From Cunninghamella blakesleeana (Eukaryota > Mucoromycota > Mucoromycetes > Mucorales > Cunninghamellaceae), in assembly GCA_017871115.1 (NCBI GenBank), contig JAFCIZ010000006.1, positions 1,302,001 through 1,366,000 of the forward strand: 64,000 bases of DNA, written 5' to 3'. How positions within the stretch are numbered: position 1 is the stretch's first letter; each line of letters starts with the position of its first letter. Of this stretch, positions 37,241 through 50,508 are shown one piece after another. The notes under the pieces were generated by a model. That model did no database searches. It saw only the letters and a program-made list of their open reading frames with translations, and was not told where the DNA came from. The translations under genes were made by a program, and so were the position numbers.

Positions 37241-37842
37241 AATTGATTATATGTGATTTATTAATATTACTATTATCATAAATTGTATATATAATAGTAC
37301 CAGTAACTATTGAATAAATTTATATTATATTCAGATACACATAAATTGAAAAAAAGTTTGAGGAAAAAAAACAAGCATCAAAAAAAAAACTTGATATATA
37401 AAAAAATCAAATTAAACTCCGAATAATCCTTTCGTATGGAATAAACTAAAGTTTTCCATTCAGAGTGATTTTTTATTACAAAAAAAAGTAAAAGTGTTAT
37501 TATATTTTTTACTGCATGATTTTGTTATTATTATTCCTTTTTAGATATTAAAATATTTTGTTGTTATTGTTGATAATAAAATAATATACTTTTGGAAACT
37601 AAAAGCTTGCATTGTTTTTTCTGATCTAAAAAAGGAAATCATCTTTTGTAATAAAAAGACAATTTTTAGTGGTCTTTTTATTATCTCTTTTTCTCTTCAC
37701 TACTATTATTTTATTTTACATAAAAAAAAAAGCATTATAGTATATAAATAGCCAGTTTATATTCAAATATATAATTTTTATTTTTATCAGTTTTTGTGAA
37801 TACCTAAGTATATAAAATCATTTTTTTTATAAATTACCAAAA
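37241..37842. other. divergent spacer between DEG1 and PH gene
   Basis: AT-rich region with no gene. It should contain both promoters; no specific factor site is convincing. Confidence 0.45.
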
Positions 37843-40800
37843 ATGAGTAATGGTGGTAAACGTAATTTCAATGGAAATATTGGTTCCATTTGGCAAGAAA
37901 ATAATGGTAGAATCTCACCTTACGAACCCGTACAAAGGAAAAGTGAAAATAATACACAAAAATACAACCAACAGCAACGACCTATCATACCCGGTAAATC
38001 TGTAAAAGCTTTACAAAACCAATGGTTAGCTGCTCAACAACAACAAACTCCTAATGGTAGTATTCGATCTATTTCATCTAATAGTTCAAATCACCATCAT
38101 AATCATCACCGATCTATATCTCCTTTACCTGTCAGGTCAAGATTAGCATTTGAACCTGGGAATGATTCTGAGGAAGAAGAAGATGGCAGTGAAGAAGAAG
38201 ATGAAGAGCAGGAAGAAGAACAAGGACAAGAAGAGTATAATGAGGACCAAGAGCAAGAATATAATCAAGAAAAAGGAATCATTGGTGGAAATAATAATAA
38301 CAATAATAATTCAAATGAATATTATGATGATATTAGCGATAAAAATAGTTTTATGTCGTCTACTTCATCTTCCATGATGTCCATTCCAACTCCGCCAGCT
38401 CACTTTGGTTCTTCCCAGGAGTTTAAGGTAAGAATATATGAGTTAGCATAGAATAAAATAGAATAAAATAGAATACTATCTAACCATAAAATAATACACT
38501 CCATTTGTTATTGTATTATGTTTATTGTTATTTTATTAATAGGTAGCACGTGAAGGTTGGTTATATAAAAAAAATAGTCTTATGGTAAGTAGGAGAAAAG
38601 AGTTGATTTTTTATTCTTTTTAAAAAAAATATTTAAAGAGGAAGTTAAATTTTACATTTTTCCCTCTCTCTTCCCCATTTTTTTTTTTTACATCTTTAAC
38701 TTATTATTTTTACTTATGTAAAAATCTATTATTTATTTATTTTGTATAGCAATGGCGGCAAGTATATGCTGTGGCTAAACATGGAAATGCTATTAAACCT
38801 GGAGCTCTCTATCTTTATAAAGATGATAAGGTAAAAAAATAGGTGTATGATAATAAAATAGTAAAATTAATCTAATCTAGCTTCTAATATTTATACTTTT
38901 TTTTTATATATAAATTATATATATATATATATATATATAGTTTGCACATCATATTCATACTTACGATATGAGTGAAGTAGTAGAAGTAGAACCTAAAGCA
39001 CAAGATTATCGAGCTGGCATCAAGTGGGAATTTCGATTATTAGTAAAACGGGATGATATTGTTCTAGCTACTGAAGATGTCACAAGTCGTAAAGATTGGA
39101 TTAATTCATTAACTTCTATTATGGGTAAAGTATCCATAGCTACACATACCGAACTACAATCAAGAACTCTTTCCATGGAACAACTAAATAGACAACTTCA
39201 AGCTTCCAATGGAACTCTTCAAGCATCTCATGCTTCTTTAGAGCAAGAAGTGGCTCGTCTTCGTCAAGAACTTTCAGAAACACAAAAAAGAGAAAAAACT
39301 TTGGCAAGTGAACATACAGCACGCGAATCAGGGCTTACTACTGAGTTAGAGCATGTAAGACAAACTTTGGAAGAAACGGAACGACATGTTTCTGAATGGC
39401 AAGCCAAAGTGAATGAATTAGAACAACAAAAGATGACATGGCAAGCAAAAGCTCAAGATTGGCAAGCTCAAGCACATGAATGGAGAGATCGTGTGGAAAT
39501 ACTGGAAGAAGAAAAGGATCATTTATTGGATGAGCGTGAACAATTATTAATGATGGCCAATAATAATAACAATATGAATGGGAAAATAAACAATGGAGGA
39601 GGTAGAAGGATGAACAAAAATGGAGGTCCAATGCGAATGAACGGAGGTATGCCTTATGATATGGATGATATGAATGATATGGGTAACAATTCTTCTCAAA
39701 AAGATACTATTCGTGATGTCAAATACCAACTACAAGCATTACGTGATCAAATCAAAGACCCTCTTTTACAAAGTCATGTTGTGGATATTAAATCTGGGGT
39801 TGCTAAATTGATTGATTCATTTGAAGCATCCCAACGCGGTTGGACAGAATTGCAAATGGATATTGTCAAGTTATTAGAGTCAGAAGGTGATGATCGTGGT
39901 CAATTGATTGAACAATTGAAGTCTGAATTTACTTGTATACATGATAAAGCAACCGATAATGTCGAAAAACTAACTACCACATTAAATGAAATTCAAGCGT
40001 CTCAAACAAATCTTTTAGAATTTATTCATAAGAATGATACAACGACAGATACTTTAATAAAACAATGGGAAGAACAACAAGAAATTCAAAAAAACCAACT
40101 TTTGGAACAACAAGAAAAATGGCTAAACGAACTTCAAATCAAATTCTTAGATGGATTGAACAAAAATAGTAACAACCATCGTGATAGTAATGGGGATGAT
40201 GATCATAGTCAACATAGTTTAACAATGAAACCAACCGATTTCCAACAATTGCAACAGCAAAAGTATCTTTTAGCTACACTTGAATCTCATTTGGAAACTT
40301 TACAAGTTGGACAAAATCAAGGACGGGAAGATAGCGATAAAAGTTTTAAAATATTAGGCAAGCTATTCCAACGTGTAATTCAACAATTAGATGAAATGAC
40401 CATACCTGACATTTCTCAACCTTTAGATGAACTTGTAGATCGTTTGGGTCATATTGAAGAAAGAATCCATCGAATTCAATTGTATCGCTCACACGGCAAC
40501 AATAATAACAATAGTGACGGTGGATCTCAAGATATGAATCATTTAGGTAATGGATCGTTAGATGACGAGGATATTCGTGAATTACTTATTAGTACCAGTG
40601 GCTTTATGGAACGCACATTACGGGTATTAGATACATTTGGTGGTAACCAATCTGGATTAGAAGAAACTGTAAGACGTGCGGTAAAAAATGCATTCAATAG
40701 TCATTTGGATATGAATTGGAATGATCCTCATAACAATGAAGAAAAACTGAAACGTTATGAAGAAAATGCTCGTGGTTATATTGATAAAGCCATGTCTGGT

Positions 40801-41579
40801 ATTCGTGTTAATTTAGAAGATTATACTAGCATTATGTACAAGATGATTGAAGATTTAATTATAAGAGCTGTACAACGTTTGGAAAACAATATTAGTGAAA
40901 CAAACAATAATAACAATCATTCATCATCAGCATCAGCACCACTTAAAAATGAAAAAGAACAACAGCAATTAGTTAAGGAAATAGAAAAGTTAAAGAAAGA
41001 GCGCGATGCATTAGAAATTCAAGTGAAACAATTAGGCAAAGAAAATAACGATATAGTGATTGAGCTTCATAAGAAAAAGACAGAGCTATCCACAGCCCAA
41101 GCAGAATATGATCGCGTACAAAGACAAATTCAACAAGCTAGACAAGATAGTATATCAGCAGTTGCACGTGATTTGGAACCTTTGGTTAGACAAATCAACA
41201 TGATGAAACAAACTCTTCAAATAAATGATGAAGTTTATTCCGATGATAGTGAGCATAGCAGTGGTTATGTAGATATTAAGGTATGTGCGTAGTAAATTTA
41301 AATAAATACAATTATATAGAGTGATCCATTATTTTTTAATTTTAACGAATCATTATATATTTATTATGTATTTTTAATTATATATAGGCTTTAAATCGTA
41401 ATTCTACTTCTAGAAATAGTTATCATTCTATACATAATGATCAACAACAACAACAACAACAACAACAGCGTAGATCATATACATTATCATCATCACCATC
41501 ATCGTCTACTAAATCAAATAATATGAAGGATAGAACAACTACTACACCTTTATCTAACTATTTAAACCGTAAGCAATAA
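37843..41579 (+). CDS. PH-domain and coiled-coil protein
   Basis: This 1079-aa protein probably acts at membranes or the cell cortex. Exons are 37843-38427, 38543-38584, 38750-38830, 38941-41280 and 41388-41579 (3240 nt). A disordered N-terminus (about 195 residues, with an acidic Glu/Asp/Gln stretch) precedes a PH domain. The domain is encoded across exons 2-4: VAREGWLYKKNSLMQWRQVYAV, then ALYLYKDDK, and ending with WEFRLLVKRDD and DWINSLTSIM. Long coiled coils follow (LEQEVARLRQELSETQKREK; WQAKAQDWQAQAHEWRDRVE). A predicted helical rod and a second coiled coil lie near residues 930-990. The C-terminus has a Gln run. I do not recognise an orthologue; a lipid-binding scaffold in polar growth is a guess. 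Confidence 0.85.
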
Positions 41580-41921
41580 TTTTAAGTGCTTGGTTTTTTA
41601 TTTTACACCATTTTACAGTTTCTATTTTTGGTTTAGTCCCATTTTATCTATTTTTTTTTATTTTTATTTTTATTTTTAAAAAAAACTTGTCTGTTTTTAT
41701 TTATACCTTACTCCTTTTTTTTTCTATTAATTTTATTTTATTTTCATATTTTTTATATTGTATACTAAGTTACCCCATTCCCTTTTTTTTTTTTTTTTCA
41801 CTTGTATCTCTTTTTTTTCATTATTATTATCATTTTTGTTTATAAATAAATATTAATTTTTATTATTATTATATAAACTATTATATATCAATCTATTATA
41901 CATATATATATTAATTAAATT

Positions 41922-43771
41922 ATGAATTTACCACCTTTAACTATACCACCAAATGTCAATTTTATAACTGAAAATATTTCTTTACCCGATGGGTGGGTAG
42001 TCAAGTCAGAACAAAAGTCTATGATAGAATTGGAAACTAATATTCGTACTTTAGGTCAACTTTATCGTACACTTAGTGATCTTAAAAAACAACTTCCTTC
42101 TCCTGTTGCAGCAGCTGTTGAAAACAATGTGTTTCAGTCCTTTTCCAACTCTATTCAAGCTATAAAACGTAAAAGTACAGATTACGGAAGTGGAATACCC
42201 ATTACACCTATAGATGAATACCAAGTAGCTAGCTCAAGTTTAGTAGCCAACACTATTTTCACCAAATACCCGCCCATGATCTTTGAATCGTTGATAGAAC
42301 TTCATTTGCAATGCATTTGTTGCCCTTCCTGGCGTGATCCTACTCAAGTATTGACAGCTTTTCATGAAAGAACTTTGTCTCCTTGTTTAATGTATGCTAT
42401 CTTTGCTCATAGTGCTATACATGGCATTTTATGTCATGCGGACCAATTTCACCAACCATTTTTAATCCCTTTGGCAAAGGACTGTTATCGTTTGGCTTGT
42501 GAATTTTTAGAGTTTGATAATATTACTACAAGCACTGTGGAAGCCCTTACTTTGATGCATTTATTTACTACTTTAACATCATCACAACATTACCACTATT
42601 CTACTGCTGCTACTACCCCCACTGCTACTGCAAACACATCCACTTCTCATCAACAAGATCAACATACAGCTCATTTATTTTTAGCAAAAAGACAATTGGG
42701 GTATTTAGGTTATACGAACAAATGGAATTTACATGCTTGGTTAAGAAGAGTTGATTTAGCTACTACTTTAGATACCTGTTATTCATCTTCAACGAACAAC
42801 CACCATGAAAATATAGATGAATCAAATAAATATATTCATTTGAAAAAACCTCATAAAAAACAAAAAGAGCAACAAACAAATACTAATACTAATACTAATA
42901 ATAATAATAATAATAATCAGCAACATCATCTATATCAACAAATGAATTACTATAATTTTCCTTCACCTATACCTTCACCTTCATCTGTTGTATCAGCTTC
43001 TTTTACGGATGAACATGCTTTTCAAGATAGGTTGTGGATTTATTATGAAATTAAAGGATGGGAGTTAATACATAAAAAGGAATCAATTAAAGCATTTCAA
43101 TCTTGGCTTCACGAAAGCATTTCTGAATTACAAGAAAATCAAACAACAAACTATCAACAACAACAACAACATCCTTACCCTATATCAATTACTACACAAT
43201 ATAGAATTTTAAGATTACAAGCTCTTTATTTAACTGGTATTCTTAATAAATATCAAAGCGATATGATGGATGCTTTTGCTAGTGATAATAGATGGGCAAT
43301 TGATGATCAATGTACTGATTACTTTTCTGTTACTTTTAATAATCAGAATGCCATTCAACAAGCACTTCATAACTCGATGACTTCAGCATTTAAATTAATT
43401 CAAGTAGTATTGAGTTTATTTAAATTAAATCATAAATGTCTTATTCCTGAGGTAAAAAGAAAAAGAGGTTTAAATGAAATTATTTAGGAAGAATAGGAGA
43501 AAAGGAGAAATGGAAAAGATGAAGAGTTTGATTACTGATTAATATTATTGTCGTTGTTTAAATACGAATATAGTTGATGGACATTTTATCAGCTGCATGT
43601 ACTATTCTATATTTTGGTCATAAGGTAGCATCAGATCCTAACATTACGAAGAATGCATCTCAAGCTTTGAATGATCTTATTTGTGCGTTTGAAAACGAGT
43701 ACTATATGGTTCAACTTCCAAAGATAGAAAATTGTTTAACTAAATGGAAATCGATGATCAATTCATTTTAA
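41922..43771 (+). CDS. fungal transcription-factor-like protein without zinc cluster
   Basis: This 575-aa protein has two exons, 41922-43451 and 43574-43771 (1728 nt). The central region resembles the middle homology region of Zn2Cys6 regulators: FESLIELHLQCICCPSW, LSPCLMYAIFAHSAIHGILC, STVEALTLMHLFTTL and AHLFLAKRQLGYLGY. No Zn2Cys6 cluster is found in the N-terminal 100 residues, nor in the 340 bp between the preceding gene and the ATG. It may be a cofactor-like member, a decayed regulator, or have an upstream exon I missed. The protein carries Gln, Asn and Thr/Asn repeats. The last exon supplies the final helices (LMDILSAACTILYFGHK). Confidence 0.72.
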
Positions 43772-44722
43772 TTAATGAAATTATATAGTCATTGTTATAA
43801 TTTATTCGTATTATTTAGTATTATCATTATCATTATCATTATTATTTTGTTTTTTTATTAAAAATTATTTAATTCAGTACTTTTTCAAAGCGTTAAAAAA
43901 AAATAAGATTCAGCAACCTTCTTATTATGCAGGAGTGATTTTTGCCACTAATAATTAAAATTATGCATAGTTGAACTTAATTTACTATTTCTTTTATAAA
44001 AAGTGAAATACGTATCGCCAAGCTTGTTCATCTATATATATATAAAACAATTTATATATAAAACCAACCTCAGTTACTTCTTCAACTAAAATATATATTA
44101 TTTATATTACTTGGTGATTAATATTTACGTACTTTTAACAATTAATAGTACATATAACACCTAGAAACGCAGCTCTTAAATTATAAAACTTTATAGTTAT
44201 TTTTATATTCGTTCGTACAATTTTTTTTTAAAAAATTCTTGTATTTTGGTTTATAATATTATTTATTTTTTTAAAAAAATATCGTGTTTATTTATCTTGT
44301 AATATATATATATATATATATATAACGTATTTTGATATAATATTAAACTAAAGGGTATTATTTATATTTACTCTTTTTAAATATCTCACCAGGGAAGTTA
44401 TTTTTCTTTGATACAGTTTTAAACACAATTTATTTTTTAGAAGATGTCATATAACATTTCTATATCATTGTTATTTAGTTATCATCACCGTTTCATTTTG
44501 TTAACTGAATCAAGGCATATGTGTAGTAAATTGAATTAGTTAATATTCAGCTTCTGGAAATAAATCCGGGTTACAATTTTTGGCTTTAATCCTTTTACAA
44601 TTTTTGGCTTTAATCCTTTTTTGGAATGGTATAAAAAATTTAATTTCTTTATTTTACCCTATTTTTTTCTTTTCACTCTCATTTTTTTTTTTTCCACTTT
44701 TTAAAAATAAAATAATATCATA
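43772..44722. other. spacer upstream of the F-box-like gene
   Basis: AT-rich, no gene. It contains a TA run at about 44302-44325 and a perfect 24-bp tandem duplication at 44571-44618. Confidence 0.5.
44571..44618. repeat. perfect 24-bp tandem duplication
   Basis: Two identical 24-base copies (44571-44594 and 44595-44618) each contain TTGGCTTTAATCC. They lie 105-152 bp upstream of the ATG at 44723 and may duplicate a regulatory site. Confidence 0.9.
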
Positions 44723-45301
44723 ATGATAATAATAACAATATGTGATTTGCCTTTTGAATTACTTTTGCAAGTTGCACAGCATTTATCGTTTTCGGATTTA
44801 TGGTACTTTAGTACTTGTTCTAAACAAACAAAAACACTTGGTTATGAACTTATTTTAAATAAATATGATATTAATTTAATACGTCCTAAAATAATCAATC
44901 CTTTTGCTCGTCTTGTTCACTCAGCTATTGCTTATTTGGAACGTCATCATCAACAACCTACTACTATACAATCAGTAGCTAATCATCTTACTGTAGCTAT
45001 TAACGATCGTATTCCTTTAGATTCAGGCATGACGGCTACCTTGGATTTTCTTTTGGATCAAACATTATCTCTTCTCATCGATTCTATTTTTTTTGATATA
45101 CCTTATTTAAGTGCTTCGGAATTAAAACAGTGGGATAAATTAAGAATTACTTTTCCAAGCTTCCTAGATAATATACAACCAAATCAATCAACGAGCAATA
45201 ATAATAATAATAATAATAGTGATAATAATGATAACGATAATAATAACATAAATACTATCAACAATAATAATACGAATATTACCAGCAATAATGATATGGA
45301 T

Positions 45302-45362
<61 letters not shown>

Positions 45363-46045
45363 GCAATAATGATAATACTGATGCTACTAATGATAATACG
45401 AATGATACCACTTTATTAAATTCCCTTAATAACTCATCCGTTTCGCCAGCTGATTCTATTACATCTTCTATTAACACCAAAACTACTGATACAACTTTTC
45501 TTATGGCGGATTTTATCACTGCATTAAATGAAATGTTATCCGTGTTTTATACAGACATTCCTTTAAAAAAATTACTAATACCACATATTCATCGTATATT
45601 GAATCAGCTGACAAATCGTCGTAGGAAAGAAAGCCAACAAAATATAGCAAAATATGGCCTTCGTATATGTGTTTTGTTTCTCTGCTGTTTATTTCAACAT
45701 GATTTAATCACTGGTGCTGATGTTGTCTCTTTTGCTCGTGAATTACCTCAATTTTTTACTACTCACCCTGGGGATTCTACATTTATACAACAATACCAAC
45801 ACCAATACGAAAATAATAATACTTATAACCAGGAAAGCAATGTCATATCACCCAGACAAACCTTAGCAACTTTATGCTATGACACAGAGCTAAGAATGTT
45901 TATATTAATGGATTTAGTTCGTGTCATTATCAATAAGAATAGAGCTTCAGGTAGATCAATAGAACCTTTGGAAATCAAATGTTTAATATCAATGCTACAG
46001 AATAGTCTTACTGCTTTCAAATCAATAAAAGTAATAAATACCTGA
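44723..46045 (+). CDS. F-box-like protein with long Asn tract
   Basis: This is a single-exon 440-aa protein. Residues 7-45 (CDLPFELLLQVAQHLSFSDL, then WYFSTCSKQTKTLGYELIL) fit an F-box, the Skp1-binding module of SCF ubiquitin ligases. The middle (about residues 155-235) is dominated by Asn and Asp, including an AAT microsatellite at about 45306-45362 that encodes some 19 consecutive Asn. The C-terminal half is helical with no repeat type recognised, so the substrate is unknown. The start is chosen as the first ATG after a T-rich leader. The tract is likely length-variable between strains. Confidence 0.75.
45303..45362 (+). repeat. coding (AAT)n microsatellite
   Basis: AAT repeats inside the F-box-like gene encode a long uninterrupted Asn run. 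Confidence 0.9.
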
Positions 46046-46175
46046 TCAAATATTCTGAATTCTTCATTTCTATCCTTTTTATCCATCTTTTCCATTTCTT
46101 TTTATTCACCCTATTCATTTTTTATACAACAATCCTTTTTTTAATTTATTTATTTTTACAACATATAAACACGCT

Positions 46176-46211
<36 letters not shown>

Positions 46212-46377
46212 TATGTATATATATATATATATATACACTTATATTCACCAATATCCACACATACAGCTAATATATTTACCAATACTCATAGTCAAATAAT
46301 GTATTTAAATAATGTACACAAAGATAAACAAAGTTTATTATGAAAGAATCTAATATATAATATAATAAAGTAAGGAT
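46046..46377. other. convergent spacer
   Basis: This region between the F-box-like and thaumatin-like 3' ends contains a (CA)n run at about 46184-46212 next to a (TA)n run. No gene is seen. Confidence 0.6.
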
Positions 46378-47175
46378 CTATGGACAGAAAGTAACAGTAT
46401 AGCCTTTGGAACCACAAGAATAAACACTAGTAGCATCATCATAAGCATAAGAATAAGCATCGGGGCAAGCACTTTTAACACTAGCAGCGTATTTATTTGA
46501 AGAACAAGCTTCTGGGGAATTGTATTTACCAGTACAACAGTATTCGGCAGTACCATAATGGGAGCAGGCGGATTTACAACCATTGACTTTACCATTAGGA
46601 TCAGTTGTTTGGAATTCAGTAGGACAGGTAGGTAAAGAATTACAGACAGGGGTACCACAGTGCTTTTTCACGTTGAAAGAATTACTACTGATTTGATCGG
46701 GGGCAATGCTCATAGGTAAATTACTACCATCCACTAAAGATATATCATAGTAAGTTTCTCTTGTTGGTAAGAAATCAAATTCAGCTAAAGTAGAAGGGGC
46801 CCAAATACCAGAAAACTTAAAAGTGTCAGCAGAATCAGATGTATATCTACCCCATATTCTTCCTCTCCACTCAGCGTCATAAGTAAACGTATGGGAACCA
46901 CCAGATGGAACATTAGCAGATTTACCATATTCTTGACCATTTTCATTAGTTCCAGCTACAATATCATGGCTACATTGGTTTAATACTTTGACATATGGGC
47001 TCCCACCTTTATCACCGCCATCATTAGAATCTGTATTTGTACTGTTATTTTTTTTATTATTATTATCTACAGTGGCTGTGGAATTTTTATCACTTCTAGA
47101 TATAATGGATGTTGGAAGACCAGCTACAAACACACTCATTAATAAAACGGATACCATACATTGACTAAACTTCAT
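46378..47175 (-). CDS. secreted thaumatin-like protein
   Basis: This is a single-exon 265-aa protein with an N-terminal signal peptide (about residues 1-19, MKFSQCMVSVLLMSVFVAG). A polar Asn/Lys linker follows. The thaumatin-like domain shows VLNQCSHDIVAGT, TLAEFDFLPTRETYYDISLVDGSNLPM, CKSACSHYGTAEYCCTGKYN, CSSNKYAASVKSACPDAYSY and the end GYTVTFCP. Cys-rich spacing of the C-terminal half is typical of the family, in which the acidic cleft is linked to beta-glucan binding. In a fungus the role may be wall remodelling or defence. The gene stands at the edge of a long gene-poor region. Confidence 0.9.
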   Translation of the reverse strand: MKFSQCMVSVLLMSVFVAGLPTSIISRSDKNSTATVDNNNKKNNSTNTDSNDGGDKGGSPYVKVLNQCSHDIVAGTNENGQEYGKSANVPSGGSHTFTYDAEWRGRIWGRYTSDSADTFKFSGIWAPSTLAEFDFLPTRETYYDISLVDGSNLPMSIAPDQISSNSFNVKKHCGTPVCNSLPTCPTEFQTTDPNGKVNGCKSACSHYGTAEYCCTGKYNSPEACSSNKYAASVKSACPDAYSYAYDDATSVYSCGSKGYTVTFCP

Positions 47176-48047
47176 ATTATATTGTTAAAATAAAAAAAAT
47201 AAAAAATCTATATATAAATAAAGGAAGGACTGTGTTATTAAAACAAAAATAAAACAAAAAACAAAAAAAAAGGATGGTAAAAGAGAATAAAGAAATGAAA
47301 AAAAAAAACAAAAAATTCTTTTAATTTATAGCCAATTCGTAATTAACAGACTATTAACAAAATACCCCTAAATTATACATGAACTTTAAATAAATAAATA
47401 AATATAAAGTCAGACAATTTGTATTGTTTCATTTCAATTTTCTGATAATCTTTTTTTAAGCTATGTTTTACATTTATTTAATTTTTCTTTTTTTTTAAAA
47501 AAAAAAAAAAAAAAAAAAATAATCAAAATTTTGATTTTTAATAGGTCAAAGTAGTAAAATGATTGACAGGAAGATATAGTTTTAAATAATTGGATTGGCT
47601 ATGTTTATGCACCTTGAAAAAAGTTGATAATTCCATCGTTTCCAAATTAGGAACTCATCCAAAAAAAATATGAACAATGTCGATTTATTAATAGTATATG
47701 TACATACATTTATACAAAAAACTTTCTTTATTACATAAAAAAATACTTGTATATATATTTTTTAAATAATTTAATATACAATTATATACCAATGAATTGA
47801 TAAAAAAAATTCTTTATTACGTATATATTTGATGATTCATATTTAATTTATATTTTGTTGTCTTTTTATGAGACAAATTAACTGACTATAAAAATGAAAA
47901 ATATATGGGTACTTGGTTTACAGAAAACCTAGAAAAAACTATAAGAATTTTTTTTCTATTTTTTTTTTTTCTTTATTTGTCTGGAATGTAATATGAACCC
48001 TTAAAAAAAAATAGAGGTCGCGACTCCCAAATGTAATTACAGGAGCA

Positions 48048-48085
<38 letters not shown>

Positions 48086-50103
48086 GGAACCCGAATCAAA
48101 AGATAAAAAATTTTTTTTTTCTTTTGTATAAAAGTGCGTGTCTATTTTTATTATGTTGAAAAATAGTTTTGTACATTACTGTTTAAAATATAAGATGAAA
48201 ATGAACATATTTATGGTTGAAGAGAATACAACACATATATGATGCTAAGTATAAAAATAAATTTAAAAATAAAAACGAGTCCAGAATCTAAAAGTTTTCC
48301 ACAGATGTTAATCGGATTTTTAATACATAAAATATACAAAGTTGCTTATACGCACTATTAAAAAACCCTTCACAAGCTGTCATTTATACGAAAGATGCTA
48401 ATATTTACCCAGGTTTATTATATAGAAAAAATAAACAAAAAATAGAAAAAAAAAAGGAAGTACCGGTGATCCTTATCACATCTGATCTATTTTATTATCC
48501 ATGTTAATTCACTATATGAAAATGTACTGATATATATAACGATTTTCTGAAGCCATTATTGAATAACCCATTATAATCTTAAATTATTGTATAAATATAT
48601 ATTATATTGCCTCTCATGACTGATATCCGTTGTGCTGTTGATATGTCAATTTTTTTTTTTTTTTTGCTGGTATATATATTTAATATTATGATCTCCGACT
48701 CTATTACTAGTTGATATGACCAAAAAGTTGACGATACATGGGATTTTTTTCCATTGTAATCACTATATTAAATAAGGAAAGGTCTATTGTTATTGGTAGA
48801 AAAAGCAATAATTCGTGTTCATAAAGTGAGACATAGAGAAATCATAGAAAGAGTATCAGTAAAGTCGGTGCACAATGAGGATGATGACGATCCCAGAAAT
48901 ATGAAACCTTGGTTTATAACTTTATTTAACATAACCCTATCAATAAGCAAAAATAAACCGTGATAACTGTAATTGAATGATGTGGTATGGGTACTATTGA
49001 ATGTAGAACTTATTGTTTATATATTATTGAATGCAATTATACGTTTTAAAAGGATATTAACATATAAATAGTGGATGAGCTGTGGATTTGACATTTTATT
49101 TAAAAAAGAAACTATGTATGATACATGAATATTAGTTCGCACCTTATTTTATATATATACTATCACATGTGTAGATATAGGTAGATAGCTATCGGCGTTA
49201 CGAGAATTTGCTTTTATGCTGACATCTCTATTTTATAGACAGCCAAATATATCGTCCGATTAAATCATAATTATTGCTGAAGTTTTATAAACTGAATATT
49301 ATCTTCAAGCCGATATTTTGATACAAAAATAATTCGTGCTATTTGATTTATATTTTTATCATTGATCAATATAATAAGTTTATTGACTCTGAACTGACAT
49401 CAATATTAATTAGTATTTCACTTGATATAAATGAATTATTGACCCAAACAATAGTTGATCTTAGTGCCTATATATATATATAATGGTAATGATAGCAAAA
49501 ATAAGAATAAAAACAAAAGACTGTTGAGCGAAATTTTAAAAATAACAATATTTAAATAACAGCAATGATATTTGTACTGTCATTACTTGTTAACAAATTT
49601 TAGTTATCATCTATTGGTTTTTTTGGGTCTTTTCAATTATATTTTCCATGGTGCCAGTAAGTCTTGGCTAGTTATATTACATTCTTATCCTTTTTCGTAA
49701 TAAGAGTTCTTATAATAAAATCATCATGTATAACATGTATCGTTTATTTTCATAAGACCGTGTTAATATAATATGCATATACAAACTTATTAATTCATAT
49801 ATACTTGCTGTTGTCATCATACTGAGTTTAATAAAATAGATTGAAACAAATGTTATTTTACTGAGATTAATTACCAATAAAAATAATAAAAATAATAAAA
49901 ATCTAAGTCAGTACACGCGTATTATTATTATTACCTACAAAGTAAATATTTAAAAGTCTGGTGCCTGGGCAGCTGTTTCAGATCTTAGTTTCAAAAAAAG
50001 AAACATAATAAAAAGACATAAAATAGAAGACATATACGTAAATATCAAAAATACAATACTGTGAGTTGTAAAAGTTAATATTCATTTATTTTTTAAACAT
50101 GTT
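47176..50103. other. 2.9-kb gene-poor AT-rich spacer
   Basis: No supported gene. It holds an adjacent T/A run pair at about 47484-47519, a 29-base poly(A) at 48054-48082, and one polar open stretch without ATG at about 48765-48962 that looks like a coding remnant. Homopolymer density drops after about 48.6 kb, which could mean older inserted sequence. Confidence 0.5.
48054..48082. repeat. 29-base poly(A) tract
   Basis: An uninterrupted run of A in the gene-poor spacer. It could be the tail of an old retro-insertion, but no flanking element is recognisable. Confidence 0.8.
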
Positions 50104-50508
50104 TCATGCGAATATATATTCATCATCTGGCGCGTCAACATGAACTGTTTCGACTGTTATTTCCGCTTCATCATAGTTAATCTCAATAGGTTTTTCGCTT
50201 CTTTTTATATATTTTATAAACACACCAATATGTAGGTCATTACTAAAAAACATATCGATAAAATACGGGATTCTTCCTATTGTTCGAATATATAAATTAT
50301 GACGTAAATCTTCGATGTTCACTTCGAATGATTCCCATAATGAACCTGTTATGTTTATTTGGAGAACACCAGTACGTGAATTGTCCCATATAGTTTCAAC
50401 TTGTTTGCTCATAATTAAATCGCATATTATATCCATTAACTCTTTATGTTGTTTAAATAGAAGTGCGTCATGACTCCCGAACATCATTATGCGTTCCACA
50501 TTAGCCAT
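50104..50508 (-). CDS. 134-aa orphan ORF
   Basis: This uninterrupted 134-codon frame has balanced amino-acid composition, including many charged residues plus Trp, Cys, Met and His. That is unlike the low-complexity frames common in this AT-rich DNA. It begins MANVERIMMFGSHDALLFKQ and ends with an acidic tail (DAPDDEYIFA). No signal peptide, TM segment or known domain is recognised. Its start lies 198 bp from the RPS14 start on the other strand, so the two may share a promoter. It could be a lineage-specific gene or a remnant of a larger one. Confidence 0.5.
   Translation of the reverse strand: MANVERIMMFGSHDALLFKQHKELMDIICDLIMSKQVETIWDNSRTGVLQINITGSLWESFEVNIEDLRHNLYIRTIGRIPYFIDMFFSNDLHIGVFIKYIKRSEKPIEINYDEAEITVETVHVDAPDDEYIFA

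Noticed and set aside
47176..50103. tRNA, rRNA or CRISPR array in the long spacer
   Set aside because: No T-arm-like GGTTC consensus with a matching acceptor stem, no rRNA-like GC-rich block and no regularly spaced repeats were seen.
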